A stretch of DNA of 62,391 nt from Winogradskyella sp. (GTDB lineage: Bacteria; Bacteroidota; Bacteroidia; Flavobacteriales; Flavobacteriaceae), in the NCBI RefSeq assembly GCF_028282165.1, contig NZ_JANQIM010000047.1:1-62391 (forward strand), in the 5' to 3' direction. The notes under the pieces are model-generated. The model saw only the letters and a list, made by a program, of their open reading frames with translations, did no database searches and was not told the origin of the DNA. Positions 1 through 10,590 of this stretch are shown one piece after another (the stretch's first letter is position 1; each line of letters begins with the position of its first letter). Position numbers and translations under genes: made by a program.

Positions 1-616
<616 letters not shown>

Positions 617-843
617 TTACTTGTTTAAAAGTATAAAATTAATGACCAGAGACTAAAATACAGACATACTATATGTTTATTTTTCTATAGATTTTATCTA
701 TTGTTAATTTATTTAGAATAATTACAAATAATGGTAATGTTGTTGAACTGTTTAATTTTTAGCATGATATCAATTAATTTTAACTTAAAAGCTTAAACAC
801 TTTTGTTAAATTTTTGTATCTAAAACTGAGTAAGCTTAATTTT

Positions 844-1578
844 ATGAAAAAAGAAAAAATGCTATTGAAAAAGACTAACATTGAGAACAAGCTGAATGCG
901 TTGAAACGTAAAGGCTATTCAGAAGAAAAGATTATAGATGAAGTAAAAGCTATCCTTAATGATGATGATAAAAAAGATGAGCTAATTCTAAAAACTTTAT
1001 CTAGCAATAACAATTCCGATCATAATAATTTTATTTTCGACTTATTAGAGACTGATCGGATTTATCATATAAGCCAAATTAAAAAGACATGTGTTAACTA
1101 CAGATTACGCTTTTTAGACACAAAGCTTTTTAAAGGTGAATTACCCTATGAAGCCATATCTAAAATAAAACAGCTCGAAAAAGAGCACAATACCAATCTC
1201 AAAGGATTTAAAATTATAGCGCCAGCTAAACTTTTTAAACTTGAGCATTATGACGATCCGCTTCTTTTTGCACCAATTGGTAATGGTTATTATTATTTGA
1301 TTCATAAATGGGGAAATGACCTCAGTCCATACAGGAAGCTTCTGATGTGGCCAGTGAGAGATTTTGAAAACTTTGTTTTTTGTATGTTTATTTTAAGTAT
1401 TGTGCTAACAGCTGCAATCCGAGAGGGTGTTTTTTCTAATAAGGCTACAGCAGCCAATGCCGGAATCGTGTTCCTTTTTGTATTTAAATCTGTTGTTGCT
1501 GCAGTGATGTACTACGGTTATTTATCTGGAAAAAACTTTAGTGCTGCTATTTGGGACAGCAAATATTATAACACTTAA
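844..1578 (+). CDS. Hypothetical two-helix membrane protein
   Basis: A 244-residue protein that I do not recognise. Residues 1-60 are lysine/glutamate rich and probably helical, residues 60-170 look like a soluble domain with a lysine-rich linker, and two hydrophobic segments near 174-192 and 206-226 probably form a membrane hairpin at the C-terminus. The ATG at 844 is preferred to the TTG at 814 because it gives a normal MKKEK start. It stands alone, divergent from katG, and is followed directly by a hairpin terminator. No catalytic motif is visible. It may be a membrane-anchored protein with its soluble part in the cytoplasm. Confidence 0.7.
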   Translation: MKKEKMLLKKTNIENKLNALKRKGYSEEKIIDEVKAILNDDDKKDELILKTLSSNNNSDHNNFIFDLLETDRIYHISQIKKTCVNYRLRFLDTKLFKGELPYEAISKIKQLEKEHNTNLKGFKIIAPAKLFKLEHYDDPLLFAPIGNGYYYLIHKWGNDLSPYRKLLMWPVRDFENFVFCMFILSIVLTAAIREGVFSNKATAANAGIVFLFVFKSVVAAVMYYGYLSGKNFSAAIWDSKYYNT

Positions 1579-1582
1579 TCAG

Positions 1583-1613
1583 AAAAGGCCATACAATACG
1601 TATGACCTTTTTT
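1583..1613 (+). terminator. Hairpin terminator, probably bidirectional
   Basis: Arms 1584-1594 and 1600-1610 pair over 11 positions with one C/A mismatch around a 5-base loop and are followed by a run of T. On the minus strand the mismatch becomes a G-U pair and a T-run also follows, so it can end both the 844-1578 gene and the convergent SPFH gene. Confidence 0.75.
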
Positions 1614-1646
1614 AGTGTAATCATTTTATCAATTTCATTCCCAATA

Positions 1647-2429
1647 TCAATCATTCGATTCTTCTGCATTGATCAGGTAAGGTGTTTTACCATCTGTGAT
1701 AATGACTTTACTGTTGGCAGACTTTGCCAATTCCATAAAGGCTTCTATGCTTCGTATTTGTATAATTGCTGGAGTTAACCCTACGGACAAGATTTTTTGA
1801 GCGTCACGCACACCTTCAGCTTCGATTATTTTTCTTTCTGCCTCTAATCGTTCTTGCTGTAAGATGAATTCCATACGCATGGCATCTTGTTCTGCTTGTA
1901 ATTTTTGCTCAATAGACGAGGATAGACCTCTAGGCAACTGAATACTCTTCATGAGCACCGCTTCTATCACAATACCTTGACTGTTTAAATTCTCTGCCAT
2001 TTTCACCTGAATGGCCTCTTCAATATCGGAACGTCGACCAGAGTGCATATCCTTAGCAAAAAACTTAGAACACACATCTGCTGATGCAGATCTAAAAACA
2101 CTAGTAATAACGGCGGTATAATTTGGTCCAATATTTTCTAATATATATGACACTTTATCTACTTCTAATCTATAAAGTATGGATATCTCAGACTCTACAC
2201 TCAAGCCTTCCTTACTGGGCAGATTTAATAAAAGTTCAAGATTATTGGTTTGAATCGATTCTTTTATGACTCTTGTAGTAAATGGATTAAAGAAAATGGT
2301 GCCTTGCGTAGTGACTTCTGTGTCTAATTTTCCAAGTTTTTGTCTAATTCCTGCTTCACCTGGTCTCACAACAGCACAACTTGTAGTTAATACAACCGAT
2401 AATAGTAATAATAATAGTTTTGTCCTCAT
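1647..2429 (-). CDS. SPFH/band 7 (prohibitin-like) lipoprotein
   Basis: A 260-residue protein with a lipoprotein signal peptide (lipobox LTTSC, Cys18). The mature part follows the prohibitin/SPFH plan: an N-terminal beta-rich band 7 domain (about 20-190) with the block PRGLSSSIEQKLQAEQDAM, then a charged helix rich in Glu/Arg (about 185-215) that in relatives forms a coiled coil for ring assembly. Most bacterial SPFH proteins use a transmembrane helix, so anchoring by lipid is a variant, though flavobacteria often carry it. The likely role is a membrane-associated scaffold, perhaps with a protease partner; no partner is adjacent. A -7-like TATCTTTA lies upstream on the minus strand. Confidence 0.85.
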   Translation of the reverse strand: MRTKLLLLLLSVVLTTSCAVVRPGEAGIRQKLGKLDTEVTTQGTIFFNPFTTRVIKESIQTNNLELLLNLPSKEGLSVESEISILYRLEVDKVSYILENIGPNYTAVITSVFRSASADVCSKFFAKDMHSGRRSDIEEAIQVKMAENLNSQGIVIEAVLMKSIQLPRGLSSSIEQKLQAEQDAMRMEFILQQERLEAERKIIEAEGVRDAQKILSVGLTPAIIQIRSIEAFMELAKSANSKVIITDGKTPYLINAEESND

Positions 2430-2582
2430 AGCAATAAATTTTTGTCGTTTTATAAAGATAATTCTTACTTGGATATTATTTGCATTAACAATTCTTATGG
2501 ATATTATAAGCGAGAACTTAAAATGGTATTTAATATTCTGTATATCAATTATTTATTTTTTAAATCGAAAAACGTATGTTTA

Positions 2583-2609
2583 GAAAACTTTAACAGCGCG
2601 AAAGTTTTC
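2583..2609. promoter_or_regulatory. Perfect 9-9-9 inverted repeat between divergent genes
   Basis: GAAAACTTT (2583-2591) and AAAGTTTTC (2601-2609) are perfectly complementary around a 9-base GC-richer centre. It lies about 40 bases upstream of the -7 box for the DUF2007 gene and 150 bases upstream of the SPFH gene. There is no T-run directly after it, so an operator or RNA stem fits better than a terminator. The function is not known. Confidence 0.45.
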
Positions 2610-2651
2610 ACATCCCATATTTTCTAGGTATTCGAACAAATTATCCAATTA

Positions 2652-2659
2652 TAATTTTG
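2652..2659 (+). promoter_or_regulatory. -7 promoter box for the DUF2007 gene
   Basis: TAATTTTG is a perfect match to TAnnTTTG, the -7 element of the Bacteroidetes housekeeping sigma factor, 27 bases before the ATG at 2687. No clear TTTG is seen 19-21 bases upstream. Confidence 0.6.
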
Positions 2660-2686
2660 TAAATTAAAGCTTTAAATACATAACAT

Positions 2687-2923
2687 ATGAGCACTTCAGA
2701 ATATACAAAAGTTTATTACGGTAATTTTATTATAGTAACACGTCTAAAGAATGCGCTAGAACACATAGGCATTGTTCCCATCATTAAAGATGAGGGCGAG
2801 TCCCAACGCTTAGCTGGATATGGCTCCATGAATCAAGGTTACCAAGAGGTCTTTGTACATAATGATGAATTGGATAAAGCTAGTGCCATTGTAGAACAGA
2901 TTAAGGCTGAAATGGAGGCATAG
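2687..2923 (+). CDS. DUF2007 family small protein
   Basis: A 78-residue soluble protein of the DUF2007 family (named a putative signal-transducing protein in Pfam, function untested). The typical layout is present: an N-terminal strand-helix (VYYGNFIIVTRLKNALEHIG), a central GES/GSMNQGYQEVFVHNDELDKA block and a C-terminal helix. The length is normal for the family. There is no signal peptide. Its own promoter box lies at 2652-2659. The next small reading frames (2929-3440) follow on the same strand within 10 bases. Confidence 0.85.
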   Translation: MSTSEYTKVYYGNFIIVTRLKNALEHIGIVPIIKDEGESQRLAGYGSMNQGYQEVFVHNDELDKASAIVEQIKAEMEA

Positions 2924-2928
2924 TATAA

Positions 2929-3053
2929 GAGTTCAAAATAAATAATTTATCAAATATTGAAATAGGTTTTGTAGGCTTCAAACTATCATCACTTTTGTTG
3001 GGTTTAATCATACCTTTGCTGATTTTTAGCTATAATTATTTTACCCGAAAGAG

Positions 3054-3057
<4 letters not shown>
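2929..3057 (+). other. Open frame without ATG encoding one membrane helix, overlapping the next gene by ATGA
   Basis: After the stop of the DUF2007 gene a 42-codon open frame runs to a TGA at 3055-3057 that overlaps the ATG at 3054 (ATGA). Its product would carry a strong hydrophobic segment (KLSSLLLGLIIPLLIFSYNY) followed by a basic TRKR end, a normal N-in membrane anchor. No ATG or GTG is present; ATT at 2956, ATA at 2938 or TTG at 2995 are the only candidates. It may be a translationally coupled small membrane protein, or the detached signal/anchor of the following gene after a frameshift. Confidence 0.35.
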
Positions 3058-5112
<2,055 letters not shown>

Positions 5113-5172
5113 TTAACAAGACTTCAAAAATGCAACTTATATTTTTGCTTACTAACTATTGTTGAATTGCGC

Positions 5173-6624
5173 ATGTTGATTAGATACATCATATGTTCTT
5201 TTGCCCTCTTATCCATAACTTTTGGATGCAAAGTGAATACAGGCAGCGAAGGTGACCATGCTTACATTGGCGGAGAAATTATAAATCCGAAAAATGAAAG
5301 CGTTGTACTCTACAATACTGAAGGCTTAGTTGTGGATTCTTTGACCTTAGATGTAAACAATAGATTTATATACAAGATAAAAGACTTACAGCCTGGCTTA
5401 TACTCTTTTACTCACGGTGGTGAATACCAATTGGTTCTCTTGGAACCAAACGATAGTGTTATGTTTAGACTAAACACTTACGACTTCGATGAGTCCCTGG
5501 TGTTTACTGGTGTTGGCGCCAGAAAGAACAATTATCTTATTGAGACTTATCTGTCTAATGAACGTGAAGAAAAAAAACTAATGAGGTATGCCAAAATGGA
5601 GCCTGAACAGTTCAATGAATTTATTGAAGAACGGCGATCTAGAGAATTGGATAAGTTTCACGATTTTATAAAAGACAAACAAGAGTCCGAACTTTTTAAG
5701 TCCATCATAGAAGCCAATATTAACTATAACTCTTTTGCTGATAAAGAAATTTATCCTTTCGCCTATTTTGGCAATAACAAACTTATACATATTAAAGACC
5801 TGCCCGAAGACTTTTATGCGCACAGAAGTATTATAGATAAAAACGCTGTTAATTTAAGTCATTTGTATTCTTACAATCGCTTCTTGTTTTTTTACATCGA
5901 TAACCTTGCTGCTCATGTTTATTATGATAGCAACCCCTATCACAGTAAATTTGATAGGCATACCATGCACTACAATAAGTCAAAATTAGATTTAATTGAT
6001 AGCATTATATCTGATGAAAGCTTAAAGAACAGTCTTCTAAAATATAAGACCAGAGATTATGTAAGCCATAACCATACCGAGTCAGATGCTAATGAAATGC
6101 TCAATTATTTTCTATCTAAAAGCACCAATGAAGAAGATAAGGAAAGTATGAAAGAGTTGGTGTTTTCTTTAAAATTACTAAGACAAGGGAATCCTATTCC
6201 TAATTTGCCGATCATTAATTATGACAACTCAGAGCAAAATTTAAATGCAATCATAGAAAGACCGACCATTATTTACTTCTGGTCTTCTAACTCAAAGATG
6301 CAGTACAGAAACAGTCATTACAAAGTAAAGAGTTTGAAATACGAATTTCCAGGTGTAGATTTTGTGTCAATAAACCTTAATAGCAACGATGACAAATCCT
6401 GGAAAGGCATCATAAACAATTACGATTTCCCTAAGGATAATGAATATAAGTTTAAATATCCTAAAGAAGCAAGAAAAGTATTGGCGGTGAACTATTTAAA
6501 TAAGGCCATCATAGTTAACGAAAACGCTATGATATTGCATCCTAACGTTAATATTTTTAAATCGGACTTTACCGAAATGCTAGGTAGTCTTTTACAAAAA
6601 AAACACCTTATCGCTAAACAATAA
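5173..6624 (+). CDS. Thioredoxin-fold lipoprotein without a CXXC motif
   Basis: A 483-residue lipoprotein (lipobox ITFGC). The N-terminal 110 residues form a beta-rich domain like the DUF4369-type domains placed before TlpA thioredoxins in Bacteroidetes. A long helical middle follows (about 110-325). The C-terminal part (about 330-470) has the thioredoxin outline: GNPIPNLPIINYDNSE, a strand PTIIYFWSS, then DFVSINLNS. Where TlpA proteins have WCxxC this one has WSSNSKMQ, so it cannot do thiol-disulfide exchange. ATG 5173 is chosen over TTG 5167. A TATTTTTG box (5140-5147) lies upstream. The role is unknown; a binding or scaffold function is likely. Confidence 0.75.
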   Translation: MLIRYIICSFALLSITFGCKVNTGSEGDHAYIGGEIINPKNESVVLYNTEGLVVDSLTLDVNNRFIYKIKDLQPGLYSFTHGGEYQLVLLEPNDSVMFRLNTYDFDESLVFTGVGARKNNYLIETYLSNEREEKKLMRYAKMEPEQFNEFIEERRSRELDKFHDFIKDKQESELFKSIIEANINYNSFADKEIYPFAYFGNNKLIHIKDLPEDFYAHRSIIDKNAVNLSHLYSYNRFLFFYIDNLAAHVYYDSNPYHSKFDRHTMHYNKSKLDLIDSIISDESLKNSLLKYKTRDYVSHNHTESDANEMLNYFLSKSTNEEDKESMKELVFSLKLLRQGNPIPNLPIINYDNSEQNLNAIIERPTIIYFWSSNSKMQYRNSHYKVKSLKYEFPGVDFVSINLNSNDDKSWKGIINNYDFPKDNEYKFKYPKEARKVLAVNYLNKAIIVNENAMILHPNVNIFKSDFTEMLGSLLQKKHLIAKQ

Positions 6625-6628
6625 GGTG
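6596..6628 (-). terminator. Terminator of the transaldolase gene inside the end of the neighbouring gene
   Basis: CACCTTAT (6604-6611) and ATAAGGTG (6621-6628) form an 8-bp stem. On the minus strand it is followed by eight T (6603-6596). It overlaps the last codons of the convergent plus-strand lipoprotein gene, whose Lys-rich end is partly dictated by the T-run. Confidence 0.75.
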
Positions 6629-6652
6629 CTTAAATAGTATTTAGGTTTTAAT

Positions 6653-7306
6653 TTAATTCCCTTTGTTATAATCAGCCAAGAATTTTTCTAATCCTATATC
6701 CGTTAGAGGATGGTTTAGTAATCCTATAATAGACTTTAGAGGTCCAGTCATAACATCTGCGCCTAATTTTGCACAATCAATAACATGCATGGTGTGTCTT
6801 ACCGAAGCTGCCAAAATCTTCGTATCAAAGGCATAATTGTCATAAATATGACGTATTTCTGCAATTAAGTTTAGCCCGTCTGTTGAAACATCATCTAAAC
6901 GACCAATAAATGGTGACACATAAGTTGCGCCTGCTTTAGCAGCCAATAATGCTTGGCCTGGCGAAAATACCAAGGTTACGTTTGTTTTTATTCCCTTATC
7001 GGAAAAATACTTACAAGCTTTTACACCATCTTTTATCATTGGTAATTTAATCACGATTTGGTCGTGCAACTCTGCCAACACTTCTCCTTCCCTAACCATA
7101 CCTTCAAAATCAGTAGAGATAACTTCTGCCGAAACATCACCATCAACAATGTTACATATATCTACATAGTGCTTCATAATATTATCTACTCCTGTAATAC
7201 CCTCTTTTGCCATGAGTGATGGGTTAGTCGTTACACCATCTAAAATACCCATATCTTGGGCTTCTTTAATCTGATCTAAATTGGCTGTGTCTATAAAAAA
7301 TTCCAT
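6653..7306 (-). CDS. fsa: Transaldolase, small FSA/TalC type
   Basis: A 217-residue class I aldolase of the fructose-6-phosphate aldolase / small transaldolase family, cytoplasmic, acting in the non-oxidative pentose phosphate pathway or on dihydroxyacetone. The family start [14 protein letters not shown] and the block [13 protein letters not shown] are present, and the Schiff-base lysine is Lys87 in IVIKLPM. The length matches the small (about 215-residue) group rather than the 320-residue TalB group. Most flavobacterial members are named transaldolase; sequence alone cannot choose between transaldolase and F6P aldolase activity. It is monocistronic, with a terminator at 6596-6628. Confidence 0.93.
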   Translation of the reverse strand: MEFFIDTANLDQIKEAQDMGILDGVTTNPSLMAKEGITGVDNIMKHYVDICNIVDGDVSAEVISTDFEGMVREGEVLAELHDQIVIKLPMIKDGVKACKYFSDKGIKTNVTLVFSPGQALLAAKAGATYVSPFIGRLDDVSTDGLNLIAEIRHIYDNYAFDTKILAASVRHTMHVIDCAKLGADVMTGPLKSIIGLLNHPLTDIGLEKFLADYNKGN

Positions 7307-7446
7307 AGTAAGCTTGTTTTATTTTCCCTCTACAGAGAATCTATTTACTTGTGTTTTAATTGTCGCGAATGTACAACTAATCAACAGGAGGACTTTAAAG
7401 AAATCCCTAAAATATATTAACAACTTACTAAAAGATGAGGAATGGT

Positions 7447-7851
7447 TTATTCTACTATTAGAAGGAAAGTCTTAGAGGTACTATAATTGCATAACTCTCT
7501 GGAGTCATCATCAAAACCATTTCTGAAGGGGCCCTCAACATCTAGATCAATCGTTATTCTATTAATACCAGTTTCTAAAGGTGTCCCTTCAATACTTATT
7601 GTTCTATAGCTTACAAAATAATCTAAACCCTCTGGTAAGCCTCGAACATGAAAATAGTAATCATAGTCATCATCTCTTGGCTCATTTTCAATTTCTACAG
7701 TAAGATCAACATAATAAAACGACTCTGTTGACGCAATGGGAAATTCTTTATCAGGAATTGAGGGCTCGCGAGCAATTAAACAATCAAAAAAATCCTCGCA
7801 TCCAAATAGAAAAAAACAGAATAAAAAAGGTAAAATTCTTAGAGACCTCAT
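7447..7851 (-). CDS. Small lipoprotein with a single putative Ig (He_PIG-like) domain
   Basis: A 134-residue lipoprotein (lipobox LFGC, Cys18). The block GLPEGLDYFVSYRTISIEGT followed by Pro is the hallmark of He_PIG-type Ig modules, which usually occur as repeats in large surface proteins. Here one module makes up nearly the whole mature protein. A second cysteine near residue 24 and one near residue 121 could form a disulfide. The partner is unknown. It ends 140 bases from the transaldolase start and is not obviously in an operon with the SDR gene 47 bases upstream. Confidence 0.7.
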   Translation of the reverse strand: MRSLRILPFLFCFFLFGCEDFFDCLIAREPSIPDKEFPIASTESFYYVDLTVEIENEPRDDDYDYYFHVRGLPEGLDYFVSYRTISIEGTPLETGINRITIDLDVEGPFRNGFDDDSRELCNYSTSKTFLLIVE

Positions 7852-7897
7852 AATCGCGGATTTAGAATATATACCTCAAATAATGTACCAAAAACAA

Positions 7898-8701
7898 CTA
7901 CAGCTTATAATGGTTCATCAACAATTTTTCATAAACCTTATCTGGAAGAATCCGCTTTAAAACAATCGAGAATTTTTGCATAAATGCACCGACTTTATAA
8001 TGAATCTTTGGGGACTTAGTACGTATAATTCTATAAACTGACTCCGCCATTTCTTTAGGGTCGTTTCCGTCATCAACATGCGCATCCATCATCTTTAACG
8101 AATTTCCGTACTTTTCTTCATAGGGAGAACCTTCTAAAACTGGTGCATGGTAACGACCTGCAGCAATATTTGTTGCAAAATCACCTGGTGCCACGTTGGT
8201 CATTTCAATATTAAAATCCTTTAATTCCATTCTAAAGGCTTCGGTGATTAATTCAAGAGCTCCCTTACTAGCACTGTACACACCTCTATATGGTAATCCC
8301 ATATAACCTGCAATTGAGGTAATATTTATTATTAAACCTGAATTTTGTTGCCGCATCGTCGGCAATACAGCCTTAATGACGTTGATCGGTCCAAAAAAAT
8401 TGGTTTCAAAGTTACGTTTTATCTCTGCATCGGGAATTTCTTCTATCGGTCCAGTAATACCAGCCCCGGCATTATTGATTAAAATATCTATTCTAGATGC
8501 TTTCTCTAGTAGTTCTGCAACACAGTTAGAAATGGTTTCTGGCTTAGTTACATCTAAAGCTAAAATAGGAAACTCACTATCAGGATAGTTTTTAGGATTA
8601 CGACTTGTTCCATAGACCTTGAAACCTTTGGCTTGGAGAAATTCTCCAATGGATTTTCCGATTCCAGATGATCCTCCTGTAATTAAAACAACTTTAGACA
8701 T
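7898..8701 (-). CDS. Short-chain dehydrogenase/reductase (SDR)
   Basis: A 267-residue classical SDR from the ATG at 8701 (a TTG at 8710 is less likely). The Rossmann motif is TGGSSGIG (8-15), NNAG lies at 76-79 and the catalytic set is Ser129, Tyr142 and Lys146 (YSASK). The sequence after the active site (TNVAPGDFATNIAAGR) is typical of the group annotated as SDR family oxidoreductase in Bacteroidetes; substrate unknown. The C-terminus has a hydrophobic-basic stretch (VGAFMQKFSIVLKRILP) that may touch membranes or lipid substrates. Confidence 0.9.
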   Translation of the reverse strand: MSKVVLITGGSSGIGKSIGEFLQAKGFKVYGTSRNPKNYPDSEFPILALDVTKPETISNCVAELLEKASRIDILINNAGAGITGPIEEIPDAEIKRNFETNFFGPINVIKAVLPTMRQQNSGLIINITSIAGYMGLPYRGVYSASKGALELITEAFRMELKDFNIEMTNVAPGDFATNIAAGRYHAPVLEGSPYEEKYGNSLKMMDAHVDDGNDPKEMAESVYRIIRTKSPKIHYKVGAFMQKFSIVLKRILPDKVYEKLLMNHYKL

Positions 8702-8820
8702 GATGCACAATAAATAACAAACTTCAAACTCTAAATTCCAAAATAACTAAAATTAATCTTTCCAAAAAATTGTTTGAGTAAGAAGTCTTTTTCTTTGGAA
8801 AGAATTTAGGATAGGTCATA

Positions 8821-8921
8821 AAAAAAGGCAAGCTACCTACATCACACCGCTACGACCGCGTACCTTTGCTACGTTCCCGTCCTGGAGGATTAAGCAGGAG
8901 CTGGTTGTGTAGGACTTGCCG
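8821..8921 (-). ncRNA. ffs: Signal recognition particle RNA (small bacterial type)
   Basis: About 100 nt on the minus strand. The apical domain IV reads CAGG-ACG-GGAA-CGT-AGCA: a GGAA tetraloop closed by a 3-bp stem with the CAGG/AGCA internal loop that Ffh recognises, position for position as in E. coli 4.5S RNA (CAGG-UCC-GGAA-GGA-AGCA). The ends pair through GGCAAG (8827-8832) and CTTGCC (8915-8920). A run of six T on the minus strand (8826-8821) terminates it. It targets nascent membrane proteins together with Ffh. Confidence 0.95.
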
Positions 8922-8925
8922 GCTG

Positions 8926-8955
8926 CAAAGATACAACCTTTTAAAACTTTTACAA
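8926..8955 (-). promoter_or_regulatory. Promoter of the SRP RNA gene
   Basis: On the minus strand TTG (8955-8953), a 19-base spacer and TATCTTTG (8933-8926) match the Bacteroidetes -33/-7 consensus (TTG, 17-23 bases, TAnnTTTG) exactly. Transcription would start about 5 bases later, at the first paired bases of the SRP RNA. It is the best promoter in the window. Confidence 0.85.
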
Positions 8956-9020
8956 CCATTTAAGCAATCATTTTTAAACTGAATTATATTTAATAACTTG
9001 CCAAAAATCTTTAGAAATCC

Positions 9021-10049
9021 ATGCACTTGTATAAATATTTAATATTCTGCTTTTTAGGGTTAAGTCTAATCAATTGTGGCAATACAAATACCTCCGAACA
9101 AACAGGCTTAGCCATTGACACTAAAGTAAAATCTCTTTTGTTGGGGGATACCTTAGACCTATCTATAATCAATCCTAAAAAACTAAATATCACTAAGGTA
9201 AGTTATCAAATAGATGGGCAACCTATAGAAAAAAATGCAGTTCTTAATAACACTACACTAGGCGTAAAAACCCTCACAGCTACTGTAACTTATGATGACA
9301 AAACGGAAACACTTACCAAATCTATAACAATTTACAACAACAAAATCCCTTCTATCTACACTTATGACATTGTAAACACCTATCCTCACGATATTACATC
9401 TTACACCCAAGGTTTAGAGTTTTATAATGGTGAATTATATGAGAGTACTGGTCAGTATAAAGAATCGAAATTAAGAAAAGTGAATTTTGAAACAGGTGAA
9501 ATTTTAAAAAATATTAATCTCAATGATAATTTTTTTGGTGAAGGGTTAACCATTTTAGATGATAAATTATACCAATTGACCTGGAAAGCCAAACGAGGTT
9601 TTATATATGATATTAATTCTTTTGAAAAACTGAGTACATTTAACTACGGAAAGAGTAAAGAAGGCTGGGGAATTTGCAATGATGGAAACACCTTATATAA
9701 GTCTGACGGCACTGAAAGGATTTGGCTACTAAATCCTGAAAATCTTACGGAAAAAGGCCATATCGAAGTATATACCGAAAAAGGTAAGATCCCTAGCTTA
9801 AATGAATTGGAATGGATAAACGGCAAAATTTTCGCTAACATCTATCAACGCAACGGTGTTGTTATTATAGATCCTAAAACAGGAGGTGTAGAAGGTGTTA
9901 TTGACTTTAAACCTTTACTAAAACATGTAAAACAACACGATCGATTAGATGTACTCAACGGTATTGCCTATCATCCAGAACGCAAAACCATTTTCGTCAC
10001 TGGTAAGAATTGGGATAAGCTTTTTGAAGTAACCATAAAAAAGCAGTAG
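9021..10049 (+). CDS. Glutaminyl-peptide cyclotransferase lipoprotein (glutamine cyclotransferase family)
   Basis: A 342-residue lipoprotein (lipobox SLINC). After an N-terminal beta domain (about 25-110) comes a five-bladed propeller of the plant/bacterial glutamine cyclotransferase family (PF05096): YTQGLEFYNGELYESTGQY, FFGEGLTILDDKLYQLTWK, GWGICNDGNTLYKSDGT, LNELEWINGKIFANIYQ and LNGIAYHPERKTIFVTGKNW mark the blades. It converts N-terminal glutamine to pyroglutamate on exported proteins; T9SS cargo in Bacteroidota commonly carries N-terminal pyroglutamate, which fits the T9SS genes at the other end of the window. The thioesterase gene follows after 6 bases. Confidence 0.92.
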   Translation: MHLYKYLIFCFLGLSLINCGNTNTSEQTGLAIDTKVKSLLLGDTLDLSIINPKKLNITKVSYQIDGQPIEKNAVLNNTTLGVKTLTATVTYDDKTETLTKSITIYNNKIPSIYTYDIVNTYPHDITSYTQGLEFYNGELYESTGQYKESKLRKVNFETGEILKNINLNDNFFGEGLTILDDKLYQLTWKAKRGFIYDINSFEKLSTFNYGKSKEGWGICNDGNTLYKSDGTERIWLLNPENLTEKGHIEVYTEKGKIPSLNELEWINGKIFANIYQRNGVVIIDPKTGGVEGVIDFKPLLKHVKQHDRLDVLNGIAYHPERKTIFVTGKNWDKLFEVTIKKQ

Positions 10050-10055
10050 TAGACC

Positions 10056-10445
10056 TTGCAAACTTTCGAGAAAACTATTACCGTATCAAACGAAGACCTG
10101 GACCAACTCAACCACGTCAACAATGTACGCTATGTACAATGGGTACAAGATATGGCTGAAGCACATTGGCTTCAAAATACGACTAAAACCATTTTAGATA
10201 AGTACTTTTGGGTATTGGTGAGCCATCATATCGATTATAAAAATCAAGCTGTTTTGGGTGATGTCTTAAAACTCAAGACCTATGTGTCCAAATCCGAAGG
10301 GTTATTCTCATTTCGACAAGTTGAGATCTATAATACCTTCAATGACAAACTTATTGTAGCATCCGAAACCAAATGGTGTTTGATAAGTGCAGCAAGCAAA
10401 CGACCTACCAGAATTACGCCAGAAATCATAGCATTATTTGAATAA
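10056..10445 (+). CDS. Acyl-CoA thioesterase, 4HBT hotdog fold
   Basis: A 129-residue hotdog-fold protein of the 4-hydroxybenzoyl-CoA thioesterase / FadM type, with the early motif DLDQLNHVNNVRYVQWVQD; the Asp of the family motif is matched by the LNHVNN region. It is cytoplasmic and probably hydrolyses acyl-CoA. The start is TTG at 10056: the first in-frame ATG falls inside the conserved HVNNVRYVQW block, so the non-ATG start is forced. It lies 6 bases behind the cyclotransferase gene, so the two are probably co-transcribed. Confidence 0.85.
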   Translation: MQTFEKTITVSNEDLDQLNHVNNVRYVQWVQDMAEAHWLQNTTKTILDKYFWVLVSHHIDYKNQAVLGDVLKLKTYVSKSEGLFSFRQVEIYNTFNDKLIVASETKWCLISAASKRPTRITPEIIALFE

Positions 10446-10590
10446 GCCATACAAAACCTAGACTAGTTGCTTTAGACTAGCTCGACGAAGCAAAGCGTTG
10501 ATGAGTTAACAATAATTTAGGTTAAAGTTTTTTTAATAGGCAAAGCTGTTTCATTTTAATCTACGTTCTTTAGGCCACTGATCAATCACC

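Noticed and set aside
10446..10590. Gap after the thioesterase considered as a structured RNA
   Set aside because: AACCTA/TAGGTT arms and a TAGACTAG direct repeat exist, but pairing is short and interrupted; only a weak terminator is supported.
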